Positions 22,035 through 28,727 of a stretch of 64,000 nucleotides of DNA are shown piece by piece. Under the pieces are notes generated by a model. That model saw only the letters and a program-made list of their open reading frames with translations. It was not told where the DNA came from and ran no database searches. How positions within the stretch are numbered: position 1 is the first letter of the stretch; every line of letters starts with the position of its first letter. The translations under genes were made by a program, and so were the position numbers. Source of the DNA: Vicinamibacterales bacterium. Lineage in GTDB: Bacteria > Acidobacteriota > Vicinamibacteria > Vicinamibacterales > UBA2999. Where the stretch lies: assembly GCA_041394705.1 (NCBI GenBank), contig JAWKHS010000018.1:1-64000 (forward strand), in the 5' to 3' direction.

Positions 22035-22347
22035 CCCGTCGGTGAGCCTTCGGCACATGCGCGACCATGCGGCCGAGCTGCTCGCGCTCATGAACGGTCG
22101 ATCGCGCGACGACCTGGACCGAGACAGGGTGCTGGCGCTTGCGGTGGTCCGACTGCTCGAGATCATCGGTGAGGCGGCCGCGCGGGTTCCCGTCGCGGAG
22201 CGCACGCGTCGTCCGGATGTGCCGTGGTCGGCCATCGTTGGCCTTCGGAACAGGTTGATTCACGGGTACGACGACGTAGACCACGACATCGTGTGGGCCA
22301 TCGTGTCCACCGACCTGCCGAAACTGGTGTCGCAACTCGGCGAGTAG
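22021..22347 (+). CDS. hepT: HepT-type HEPN ribonuclease toxin
   Basis: This 108-residue HEPN protein carries the motif R-x4-H-x-Y as RNRLIHGY near the C-terminus. Arg and His form the RNase site and Tyr is the residue modified by MntA. The start at 22021 overlaps the antitoxin end by 14 bases, giving a coupled two-gene module; an in-frame ATG further upstream lies inside mntA. Both genes look intact, so the module is probably functional. Confidence 0.9.
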   Translation: MSRHDPSVSLRHMRDHAAELLALMNGRSRDDLDRDRVLALAVVRLLEIIGEAAARVPVAERTRRPDVPWSAIVGLRNRLIHGYDDVDHDIVWAIVSTDLPKLVSQLGE

Positions 22348-22413
22348 ACGGCTGCTGCTGTCAGACTGCTCGCGCGTGTTGACACCCCCGACCCGAGTCC
22401 CTACGCTGAGCTC

Positions 22414-22758
22414 ATGAGTGTCGTCCTGTCCCCGGAGCTCGCGCGTCGCATCGCGGAACTGGCGGCGCAGTCCGGACAGACCGCGGAGTTCGCGTTGCGC
22501 GAGACGGTGGCCGCGTATGGATCGCAGCCGGTGCTCGACTGGTCGCAGTGCCCCATCGTGGAGCGTGTCCCCGGGCGCGTCAGCGGCGCTTGGGTATTTC
22601 GCGATACCCGCCTGCCCGTTGCGACCGTATTCGAGAATCTCGAGGCCGGTGCCACGGTGGACGAGGTCGCTCAGTGGTTCGACATCCCAGCCGATCTGGT
22701 GCGCCAGGTGATCGACTTCGCGGCGCGCAGTCTGCACGCTCCTGCCCCGGCACCTTGA
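22414..22758 (+). CDS. DUF433 family antitoxin
   Basis: This 114-residue protein has an N-terminal ribbon-helix-helix-like segment (LSPELARRIAELAAQ) and a C-terminal DUF433 domain (GAWVFRDTRLPVATVFENLEAGATVDEV, split here by description only) that resembles a winged helix. DUF433 proteins pair with DUF5615 PIN-like toxins, and a broken copy of that toxin follows with a TGATG overlap. The antitoxin reading frame is intact although its toxin is not. Confidence 0.85.
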   Translation: MSVVLSPELARRIAELAAQSGQTAEFALRETVAAYGSQPVLDWSQCPIVERVPGRVSGAWVFRDTRLPVATVFENLEAGATVDEVAQWFDIPADLVRQVIDFAARSLHAPAPAP

Positions 22759-23029
22759 TGCGGGTGCTCTTCGACCACGGCACGCCAGCGCCACTCGCTG
22801 CAGCGCTGGAGGGTCATGACGTGCGCTTCGCGAAGACCGAAGGCTGGGACACCTTCAGCAACGGCGCCCTGCTGGCGGCTGCCGAGGCCGCCGTCTTGAA
22901 GGGCGCGCCATCGCGGTCGTGGTGTTGATGAACGCGCAGTGGCCGGTACTGCGGCACTAGGTGGATCGGGTCCGCAGCGCCATGGACTCCGTGCAGGCGG
23001 GTGGCTACATCGAGGTATCGATCGAGTAG
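22758..23029 (+). pseudogene. DUF5615 PIN-like toxin, degraded
   Basis: The gene opens correctly (MRVLFDHGTPAPLAAAL, then GWDTFSNGALLAAAEAA) in the frame of 22758. The conserved middle of the family, including the TTD-x-N acidic site, is missing, and the frame changes. The family's C-terminal part is then readable in another frame from about 22898: GRAIAVVVLMNAQWPVLRH, an in-frame TAG, VDRVRSAMDSV and QAGGYIEVSIE, ending at the TAG at 23027. So there is an internal deletion, a frameshift and a nonsense codon. The short open frame (22758-22928) would give only 56 residues. Confidence 0.85.
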
Positions 23030-23114
23030 AGGCCAAGACCCGTCGGCCCCTCGGTAGGGGGGCGTGGTGCTCCTAGTCGCGCTCGAGTGGGACCGCTACG
23101 TGAGTAGCTGGCCG

Positions 23115-23327
23115 TCAGGCCGACAGCAGGCGCCCGCGAGGCGATGGAATGGGGCGCCCCATGTCCCGTGCCACGTCGAGCCAGAGGTCGATCGCGTCCT
23201 GCGCGTTGGCCACCGCGTCGGCAGGCGTGTCGCCGTGGGCCATGCAGCCCGGGAGTTCGGGGACGTCGACGACGAAGGCGTCGTCCTCGTCGGTCCACGT
23301 GACGACCAGCTCGTACTTGTGCGGCAC
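23115..23327 (-). CDS. Solitary HicB-like antitoxin
   Basis: This 70-residue protein is a HicB-type partial RNase H fold (YELVVTWTDEDDAFVVDVPELPGC, described in part) without a DNA-binding C-terminus. It starts at a GTG (23327) with a TACAAT hexamer 20 bases upstream. No hicA partner is readable beside it on the minus strand; 23328-23600 holds nothing else I can support. It may be an orphan antitoxin or a remnant. Confidence 0.75.
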   Translation of the reverse strand: MPHKYELVVTWTDEDDAFVVDVPELPGCMAHGDTPADAVANAQDAIDLWLDVARDMGRPIPSPRGRLLSA

Positions 23328-23346
23328 GTCAGTCCTTCAATGCGAG

Positions 23347-23352
23347 ATTGTA
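23347..23352 (-). promoter_or_regulatory. -10-like hexamer TACAAT of the solitary hicB
   Basis: On the minus strand TACAAT lies 19 bases before the GTG at 23327. Confidence 0.4.
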
Positions 23353-23600
23353 GGCCAGCGCAGGGAACCTGGCCGCGCCGCACATCCTGCGTGGCCGTTG
23401 TCCCGGCCGGATGGCGGTTCCTGCGACGCCGAACCCGACCGACGCGCAGCCGCCTTAGGCGCAACGCAGTCTGTGGCATCGATGTCGGCCCGGAGTTGGC
23501 GTTGGACGCTGTCCCGTGGCACAGGCGCGAGCTGGCGTGTGGGATGCACTCGACTCGACGACAGCTCCCTGGCGATTCGGCCCACAACTGGCAACTGATA

Positions 23601-23631
23601 TGTTGACCAAGGCAACAGATCTGTTTATCGT
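23601..23631 (+). promoter_or_regulatory. hicAB promoter with palindromic operator in the spacer
   Basis: TTGACC (23603-23608) and TATCGT (23626-23631) are separated by 17 bases. The spacer holds the perfect 12-bp palindrome AACAGATCTGTT (23614-23625). A second, looser repeat TGTTG-N7-CAACA (23601-23617) covers the -35 box. HicB proteins with a DNA-binding tail commonly autorepress their operon, so this is a good operator candidate. Confidence 0.65.
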
Positions 23632-23634
23632 GAC

Positions 23635-23817
23635 ATGACGCCGCGCGAGTTCAAGCGATGGCTTGCGGCTCAGGGATGCACGTTCTCGGCAGGCAAGGGC
23701 GGCCATCTGAAGGTGCGACGCGGAGACCGCATGTCGGTGCTGCCGATGCATGGCCAGGGCAAAGAGCTTGGAACCGGGCTCGTGCAGCGCATCAAGAAAG
23801 ACCTCGGGGTCGCCTGA
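23635..23817 (+). CDS. hicA: HicA-type mRNA interferase toxin
   Basis: This 60-residue protein has the dsRBD-like fold of HicA: KRWLAAQGCTF, then the catalytic-histidine region GKGGHLKVRRGDR, and a C-terminal helix LGTGLVQRIKKDLG. HicA cleaves mRNA on the ribosome-independent pathway known for the family. It begins just four bases after the -10 box and is followed by its antitoxin 38 bases downstream. Confidence 0.9.
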   Translation: MTPREFKRWLAAQGCTFSAGKGGHLKVRRGDRMSVLPMHGQGKELGTGLVQRIKKDLGVA

Positions 23818-23855
23818 ACGGCACCCGGGTGCGGCAGCGGGTGAGGAGCAACGAC

Positions 23856-24278
23856 ATGTTCTATGCAGTGAAGCTGTCGAGAGACCGGAACCGGTCGTGG
23901 CTCGTCGACGTCCCCGCCCTGCCGTTCGTGCACACGCACGGCGCCACGCGGGACGAGGCGCTATCGCGCGCCCTGGATGCCGTCCTGACCGGTCTCGAGA
24001 TGCTCGTCGACGACAAGGTCGAGATTCCGCGGCCGCTGCCGGCGGCGCCCGTCAAAGGGGATGCCGTGCGGCTGTCGGCCTTGGTGGCGGCGAAGATCGA
24101 GCTGCACAACGCCATGCTGGAACAGCGCGTGGGCAAGTACCGGCTGGGGAAGAAGCTGGACTGGCATCTGCCTCAGGTGGACCGCCTGGTCGATTTCCGC
24201 CATCAGTCCAAGCTGGATCAGATTGAACAGGCGCTCTCGGCCCTCGGGCGCCGACTGGTGGTGACGAGCGCGGCATAG
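23856..24278 (+). CDS. hicB: HicB-type antitoxin with C-terminal DNA-binding extension
   Basis: This 140-residue protein begins at the ATG at 23856, chosen because GAGGAG (23843-23848) lies at ideal distance; a longer in-frame start would overlap hicA. Residues 1-65 are the HicB fold (FYAVKLSRDRNRSWLVDVPALP). Residues 75-135 (SALVAAKIELHNAMLEQ, GKKLDWHLPQVDRLVDF) look like a helix-turn-helix, consistent with binding the operator upstream of hicA. Confidence 0.88.
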   Translation: MFYAVKLSRDRNRSWLVDVPALPFVHTHGATRDEALSRALDAVLTGLEMLVDDKVEIPRPLPAAPVKGDAVRLSALVAAKIELHNAMLEQRVGKYRLGKKLDWHLPQVDRLVDFRHQSKLDQIEQALSALGRRLVVTSAA

Positions 24279-24498
24279 CACCGCAGGCGCACGGTGGGTG
24301 CGGTCCGCTGGCGCGCGAGATTCCGCTTGACACGTTTCTGGCGGCGGCCGCGCAAAAGTCCGGGACGTCGCCGCAAGGGCGCGTCGTGTGCGTCAGGTTG
24401 GGTCGTGGGCGTCGATCGCGTCGAGACGTAGCGCCGGACGTGGATCGCGCGCGGCTCGCGTCGCCTGCGGCATCCTCCGATGGCAAATTCTGCGCTGC

Positions 24499-24504
24499 TA
24501 GGAT
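24499..24504 (+). promoter_or_regulatory. -10-like hexamer TAGGAT
   Basis: TAGGAT lies five bases before the ATG at 24510, with no Shine-Dalgarno. The preceding 220 bases after hicB hold nothing I can support. Confidence 0.45.
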
Positions 24505-24509
24505 GCGAC

Positions 24510-25913
24510 ATGAACCTCGCATCCCACGTCGATTCCACCCGCGCGGTGCTCGCGCATCCGATGGTGGTGCTGCAGCCCGAGCCGCCGACCCCGGCGACCG
24601 ACCTACGCGCGGTGGACGCGCTGGGCGAGCGCATCGCGGCGCTGGCGGCACGTCTGCACGCGGCCACCTACGAGCTGCTCGTCCTGCTCGGCGAGTTCGA
24701 TGCGCGGGAGGGCTGGGCCAACGGGTTCCAGTCGTGCGCGCACTGGCTCCACTGGCGGACCGGCATCGACCTGGGCGCGGCCCGCGAGAAGGTGCGCGTG
24801 GCCCGCGCGCTGCCGGCGTTGGCGGCGGTCAGCGCGCAGATGCGGCGGGGAGCGCTGTCGTATGCGAAGGTGCGGGCGCTCACGCGGGTGGCTACGCCCG
24901 CGAACGAGCAGACGCTCGTGGACTTCGCGCTGGCGGGCACGGCCGCGCACGTGGAGCGTCTGGTGCGAGGCTGGCGGCGGGCGGACGCCGTCGAGGCGGC
25001 GCGGGTGGACGAGTCCCGGCATCTCCAGCGCCAGTTGTCCACGTGGGTGGATGCGGACGGCATGGTGGTGATCCGTGGCCGGCTCACGCCGGAGGTCGGT
25101 GCCGTGGTGCAGCGCGCGCTCGAGGCAGCGGCCGACCGGCTGTTCCTGGACGCACAGGCGACAGAGGCGGACGGTCCGGCAGGCCACCAGGTCGGGGCGG
25201 CGCAGCGTCGGGCCGACGCGCTGGGGCTGCTGGCGGAGACGGCGCTGTCCGCCGGGTTGGATGCGGGGACGACCGGCGATCGCTACCAGGTGGTCGTCCA
25301 CGTGGATGCCTCCGACCGTGCGGCGGGTCGGGGCGAGGTGATCCTCGAGCCCGATGCCGGCGGCACGCTCGAACTGGACCACGGGCCGGCGTGCGTTTCC
25401 GCGGAAACGTCGCGGCGGCTGTCCTGCGATGCGTCGGTGGTCACCCTGGCGCACGGCGAGGACGGCGAGGCTCGGCAGGTGGGTCGACGAACGCGCACGA
25501 TTCCGCCCTCGATTCGGCGAGCCCTGGTCGCACGCGATGCCACCTGCCAGTTCCCGGGGTGCACGGCGCACCGATGCGACGCGCATCACGTCGAACACTG
25601 GGCCGATGGAGGCGATACGACGCTCGACAACCTGGTGCGCCTGTGCCGGCGGCATCATCGCGCCGTGCACGAAGGGGGATTCCGCGTTCGGCGCACGTCG
25701 CCAGGGGAGTGGGCCTTCCATCGGCCGGATGAACGGCGCCTGCCGCGAGCGCCAGAGATCGCCGCGACGGCCGAGTGGCGCCACGAGCTGATGATGGCCG
25801 ACGTGACATCGACGCCCGTGTGGGACGGCACGTCCGTGGACATCGCGTGGGCGCTGGACGTGCTGCACGTGGGGCCGAACGGCGCAGCTGCGGGCGTCGC
25901 CACACCGCGGTGA
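24510..25913 (+). CDS. DUF222 / HNH endonuclease
   Basis: This 467-residue protein has a helical DUF222 (13E12-type) domain over about residues 30-320, with FDAREGWANGFQSCAHWLHW and SYAKVRALTRVA as typical phrases. A C-terminal HNH nuclease follows: CQFPGC, then CDAHHVEHWADGG and NLVRLCRRHH, where the cysteines bind zinc and the histidines are catalytic. Such genes are present in many copies in some genomes and are thought to be mobile, but their natural target is unknown. I chose the start at 24510 because of the adjacent promoter hexamer; 24480 is possible. Confidence 0.85.
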   Translation: MNLASHVDSTRAVLAHPMVVLQPEPPTPATDLRAVDALGERIAALAARLHAATYELLVLLGEFDAREGWANGFQSCAHWLHWRTGIDLGAAREKVRVARALPALAAVSAQMRRGALSYAKVRALTRVATPANEQTLVDFALAGTAAHVERLVRGWRRADAVEAARVDESRHLQRQLSTWVDADGMVVIRGRLTPEVGAVVQRALEAAADRLFLDAQATEADGPAGHQVGAAQRRADALGLLAETALSAGLDAGTTGDRYQVVVHVDASDRAAGRGEVILEPDAGGTLELDHGPACVSAETSRRLSCDASVVTLAHGEDGEARQVGRRTRTIPPSIRRALVARDATCQFPGCTAHRCDAHHVEHWADGGDTTLDNLVRLCRRHHRAVHEGGFRVRRTSPGEWAFHRPDERRLPRAPEIAATAEWRHELMMADVTSTPVWDGTSVDIAWALDVLHVGPNGAAAGVATPR

Positions 25914-25978
25914 CGCCCGTCGGGCCGACGGCGCCGGGCCGTCGCCCACCTTCGCCGCGAATACCCGACCAGCCGCGG

Positions 25979-25984
25979 TATCGT
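25979..25984 (+). promoter_or_regulatory. -10-like hexamer TATCGT
   Basis: TATCGT lies nine bases before the ATG at 25994, with no Shine-Dalgarno. Confidence 0.4.
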
Positions 25985-25993
25985 GGGGCCGGG

Positions 25994-27427
25994 ATGGCGC
26001 CCACACCTGGCCGGAACGACCCGTGCCCGTGCGGTTCGGGGAAGAAGTACAAGCACTGCTGTCTGGTCAGTCGCGACGCGGAGGACGTCGCGCGCGTGCG
26101 CATCCGGAGCGTGGAGGGCCGGGTGGTGGAGGCCGTGTTCAAGTACGCGCTCGAGCGGTGGGGCGAGCCCCTGTTCCACCACGCGTGGGAGGACTTCTGG
26201 AACTACGACGACGTGCCCGAGGACATGGTGGCGACGCCCGAGTTCGATGGCCTGTTCATCCCGTGGTTCACGACGTGCTTCGTGGCCGACCCCGAGTCGG
26301 ACCGGCGCACCGACGACTGGCCCACCGCCACGCTCGCACAGGAATGGCTCGCGGCGCAGCCGCTGCCCGTGCCTCCGGACGTGGCCCTGTACGTGACACA
26401 GACGGTCCGGAGCCCCATGAGCGTCTTCGCCGTGGAGCAGGTCGCGCCCGGCGTGTCCGTGGACGTGAAGGACATCCTCACCGAGCGGAGCTTTCACGTG
26501 CTGGAGCTCACGGCATCGCGCTCGCTGCGCCCGGGCGACGTCATCTTCACGCGCGTCGTGACGATGGACGGCGCGTCGGTGATGTTCGGCATGGCGCCCC
26601 GCGCGGCGCCGCCCGACTGGCACCTCGAGGTGATCGACTGGCGCACGGCCACGTTCAAGCGACGGGTGCCCACGCGGGACGACCTCGAGCGCTACGCGAT
26701 CGAGATACGCGACCTGTACCTCGACGTCCGCGACGCGCTGCTCAATCCGGCGCCTCCCGTGTTGACCAACAGCGACGGCGACGTCCTGTCGCTGGTGACC
26801 CTCACCTATGAGCTGCACGCCCCCGTCGCCGCCGTGTATCCGCTGCTGCGGCCGCTCGCATTGCTGGCCGGCGAGGCGCCGGCCGAGGAGGTCGAGACCG
26901 ACGCGGACGGAACCGTGGTGAAGGCGCAGCTCGACTGGCTGAAGGCCGGCAACCGGCAGCACGCCTCGTGGAAGAACACCGTGCTCGGCACACTGGCCTT
27001 GACCGAAGGGCGCCTGGTGGCCGAGGTGAACTCCGACAAGCGCGCGAAGCGGCTTGAGCGTGAGATCGCGAAGCGGCTCGGCAGCATGGCCACCCGGGCG
27101 GGGCGTGAGGTGACCGATCCCGTCGCGCGGATTCTCGAGTCGCGCGCGAAGGACGAGGCGCGGAAGGGCCTCCGCCTGGTGGAGCCGTCCACGCCGGTCG
27201 AGCCTGAAGTGGCGGCGCTCGAAGCCGAATGGCGCCGGCGGTATTCGCAGGAGTGGCTGGACACGCCGGTGCCGGCGCTGCACGGCAAGACGCCGCGCCA
27301 GGCCGCCCGCAGCGCCGCGGGCAGGGAGCGGCTGGAGGCGCTCCTCCTTGGATTCGGCCGCGGCGACGCCGGTGATGGCGAGGTGGCCTTCCTCCGCACG
27401 GCGCTCAAGCTCACGCCGAAGACCTGA
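25994..27427 (+). CDS. SEC-C motif protein of unknown function
   Basis: This 477-residue protein opens with a SEC-C zinc motif, PGRNDPCPCGSGKKYKHCC (C-x-C-x8-C-C), as found at the tail of SecA and in many uncharacterised proteins. The rest is a single long region with no motif I can name (FKYALERWGEPLFHHAWEDFW near residues 38-58). The start at 25994 places the SEC-C motif at the N-terminus, the usual layout, and fits the promoter hexamer. The zinc site probably mediates a protein or nucleic-acid contact; nothing more can be said. Confidence 0.75.
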   Translation: MAPTPGRNDPCPCGSGKKYKHCCLVSRDAEDVARVRIRSVEGRVVEAVFKYALERWGEPLFHHAWEDFWNYDDVPEDMVATPEFDGLFIPWFTTCFVADPESDRRTDDWPTATLAQEWLAAQPLPVPPDVALYVTQTVRSPMSVFAVEQVAPGVSVDVKDILTERSFHVLELTASRSLRPGDVIFTRVVTMDGASVMFGMAPRAAPPDWHLEVIDWRTATFKRRVPTRDDLERYAIEIRDLYLDVRDALLNPAPPVLTNSDGDVLSLVTLTYELHAPVAAVYPLLRPLALLAGEAPAEEVETDADGTVVKAQLDWLKAGNRQHASWKNTVLGTLALTEGRLVAEVNSDKRAKRLEREIAKRLGSMATRAGREVTDPVARILESRAKDEARKGLRLVEPSTPVEPEVAALEAEWRRRYSQEWLDTPVPALHGKTPRQAARSAAGRERLEALLLGFGRGDAGDGEVAFLRTALKLTPKT

Positions 27428-27432
27428 CCGGC

Positions 27433-27480
27433 GGGGCACCGGTCCCCGGCGCACGACGGTCGTGGCCGCCGCGCGGCGGC
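27433..27480. terminator. GC-rich hairpins between convergent genes
   Basis: GGGG-C-ACCGGT-CCCC (27433-27447) and the perfect palindrome GCCGCCGCGCGGCGGC (27465-27480) lie between the convergent SEC-C and WYL genes. No T-run is present. Confidence 0.4.
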
Positions 27481-27536
27481 GCGAGCCGGCCTCGCCGCCG
27501 ATACGGCCGACGGACGCAGCGCGCGGTCCGTGGTCG

Positions 27537-28595
27537 TTACGTCGCCAGCGGCAGCCTCCGCGCGCCTTTCGCAGGCACGTACGCCAGCGCCGCGTCGAAC
27601 GCGAGCTTCGGGGCGTAGCCGTCGCGGGCCTCGTCGAGCTGCGCCAGGATCTCGGCGGCCAGCGCCGGCGGCGCCACCACGCGGGCGTGGGCGCCCCAGC
27701 CGAGGACCCACGTGCGGAGCGCCCAGTCGCGGCAGACCTTCATGGTGAGGCGCACGCCGCCGCCCGTCAGAGCCTCGAGCGTCTGCGTGGCGTGCCAGCT
27801 CCGCTCGCGGACGTAGGGGGCCACGCGCGGCGAGAAGTCCACCACGATGCGTTCGGCCTTGCCGCCGCGGTTCACGCCCAGGGACTGGCCGAAGGTGCCG
27901 TCGCTCAGGTCCGCGGCCGGCGTGAAGGTGGCGGTCTGCAGCGACACGCGCCGGATGCGCTCCACCGCGAACACGCGCACCTGGCGGTACTCGGGCACCC
28001 ACGCGGTGAGGTACAGGCCTCCCTCCGCGTAGGCGAGGCTGTAGGGGTGCAGCTCGTAGTCCTTCTCGCGGTTGCTGTGGACGGAGAAGTAGAGCACGCG
28101 GCAGATGCGGCGATCGGAGGCGGCCTCGATCAGGCGCGCCACGAACTCGTCGTGCTTCGGGGACGTGACGGTCTTCCTCGGCACGGGCTTCACGTGGACC
28201 AGCTCGGGCAGGCGCTTCAGGAAGGCGCGGACCTTGGGCGACAGGGACGTCTCCACGCGGCGGATGATGCCGGCCAGGCCGGGCTCGAACGGCGTGCCCG
28301 TGAACTCGGCCACGAGGGTCCGGCCCAGGAACAGCGAACACACCTCGGTCACGGACAGGCCGGCGTCGTTCAGGGCCTTGAGCGGCATCTGCATGAGGCG
28401 CCACGCCGTCTCGCGGTCGCGCTTCTCGTCCACGAGCGGGAAGCCCACTTCCTGCAGGGCCTCCATGTCCCGCCACACCGTGCGCTTGGTGACGCCGAAG
28501 CGCTCGGCCAGTTCGCCCACCGTGGCGCCCTGCCTGGAGGCGTCGATGTGGAGCAGCATCTGCCAGTGACGGACCACCTCGGCGTTGCGCGGCAT
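27537..28595 (-). CDS. WYL-domain transcriptional regulator
   Basis: This 352-residue regulator has an N-terminal winged helix (GATVGELAERFGVTKRTVWRD), a WYL domain around residues 155-260 with YELHPYSLAYAEGGLYL, and a C-terminal WCX-like domain (WALRTWVLGWGAHARVV). WYL proteins sense nucleic acids or nucleotides, and several (CapW, BrxR) repress defence operons by binding palindromes. The start at 28595 is placed by a TACAAT hexamer seven bases upstream. It is divergent from a nuclease-helicase gene, and a palindrome lies between them, so it probably represses that gene. Confidence 0.87.
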   Translation of the reverse strand: MPRNAEVVRHWQMLLHIDASRQGATVGELAERFGVTKRTVWRDMEALQEVGFPLVDEKRDRETAWRLMQMPLKALNDAGLSVTEVCSLFLGRTLVAEFTGTPFEPGLAGIIRRVETSLSPKVRAFLKRLPELVHVKPVPRKTVTSPKHDEFVARLIEAASDRRICRVLYFSVHSNREKDYELHPYSLAYAEGGLYLTAWVPEYRQVRVFAVERIRRVSLQTATFTPAADLSDGTFGQSLGVNRGGKAERIVVDFSPRVAPYVRERSWHATQTLEALTGGGVRLTMKVCRDWALRTWVLGWGAHARVVAPPALAAEILAQLDEARDGYAPKLAFDAALAYVPAKGARRLPLAT

Positions 28596-28602
28596 GCCGG
28601 GG

Positions 28603-28608
28603 ATTGTA
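28603..28608 (-). promoter_or_regulatory. -10-like hexamer TACAAT of the WYL regulator
   Basis: On the minus strand TACAAT lies seven bases before the ATG at 28595, with no Shine-Dalgarno. Confidence 0.5.
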
Positions 28609-28636
28609 TGCGGCGCGGCGGTCGGACTTTCGCGTG

Positions 28637-28674
28637 GATGTGTGACCTGCCGTGTCACACATCGCGGCTACGAT
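28637..28674 (+). promoter_or_regulatory. Palindromic operator plus -10 of the nuclease-helicase gene
   Basis: GATGTGTGAC (28637-28646), seven bases, then GTCACACATC (28654-28663) form perfect 10-bp arms. TACGAT (28669-28674) is a -10 candidate, and its -35 would fall inside the palindrome. A bound dimer would block transcription of the gene at 28728. The adjacent WYL regulator is the obvious binder. Confidence 0.65.
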
Positions 28675-28727
28675 AGAGCGCCGGGCTCGCCGTTCCCCTC
28701 CCACGCTCCCTCGGTTCCACACACGCC

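Noticed and set aside
24279..24509. TTGACA-like box near 24333 as a promoter
   Set aside because: No -10 hexamer lies at a suitable distance and a better hexamer sits directly before the gene start.
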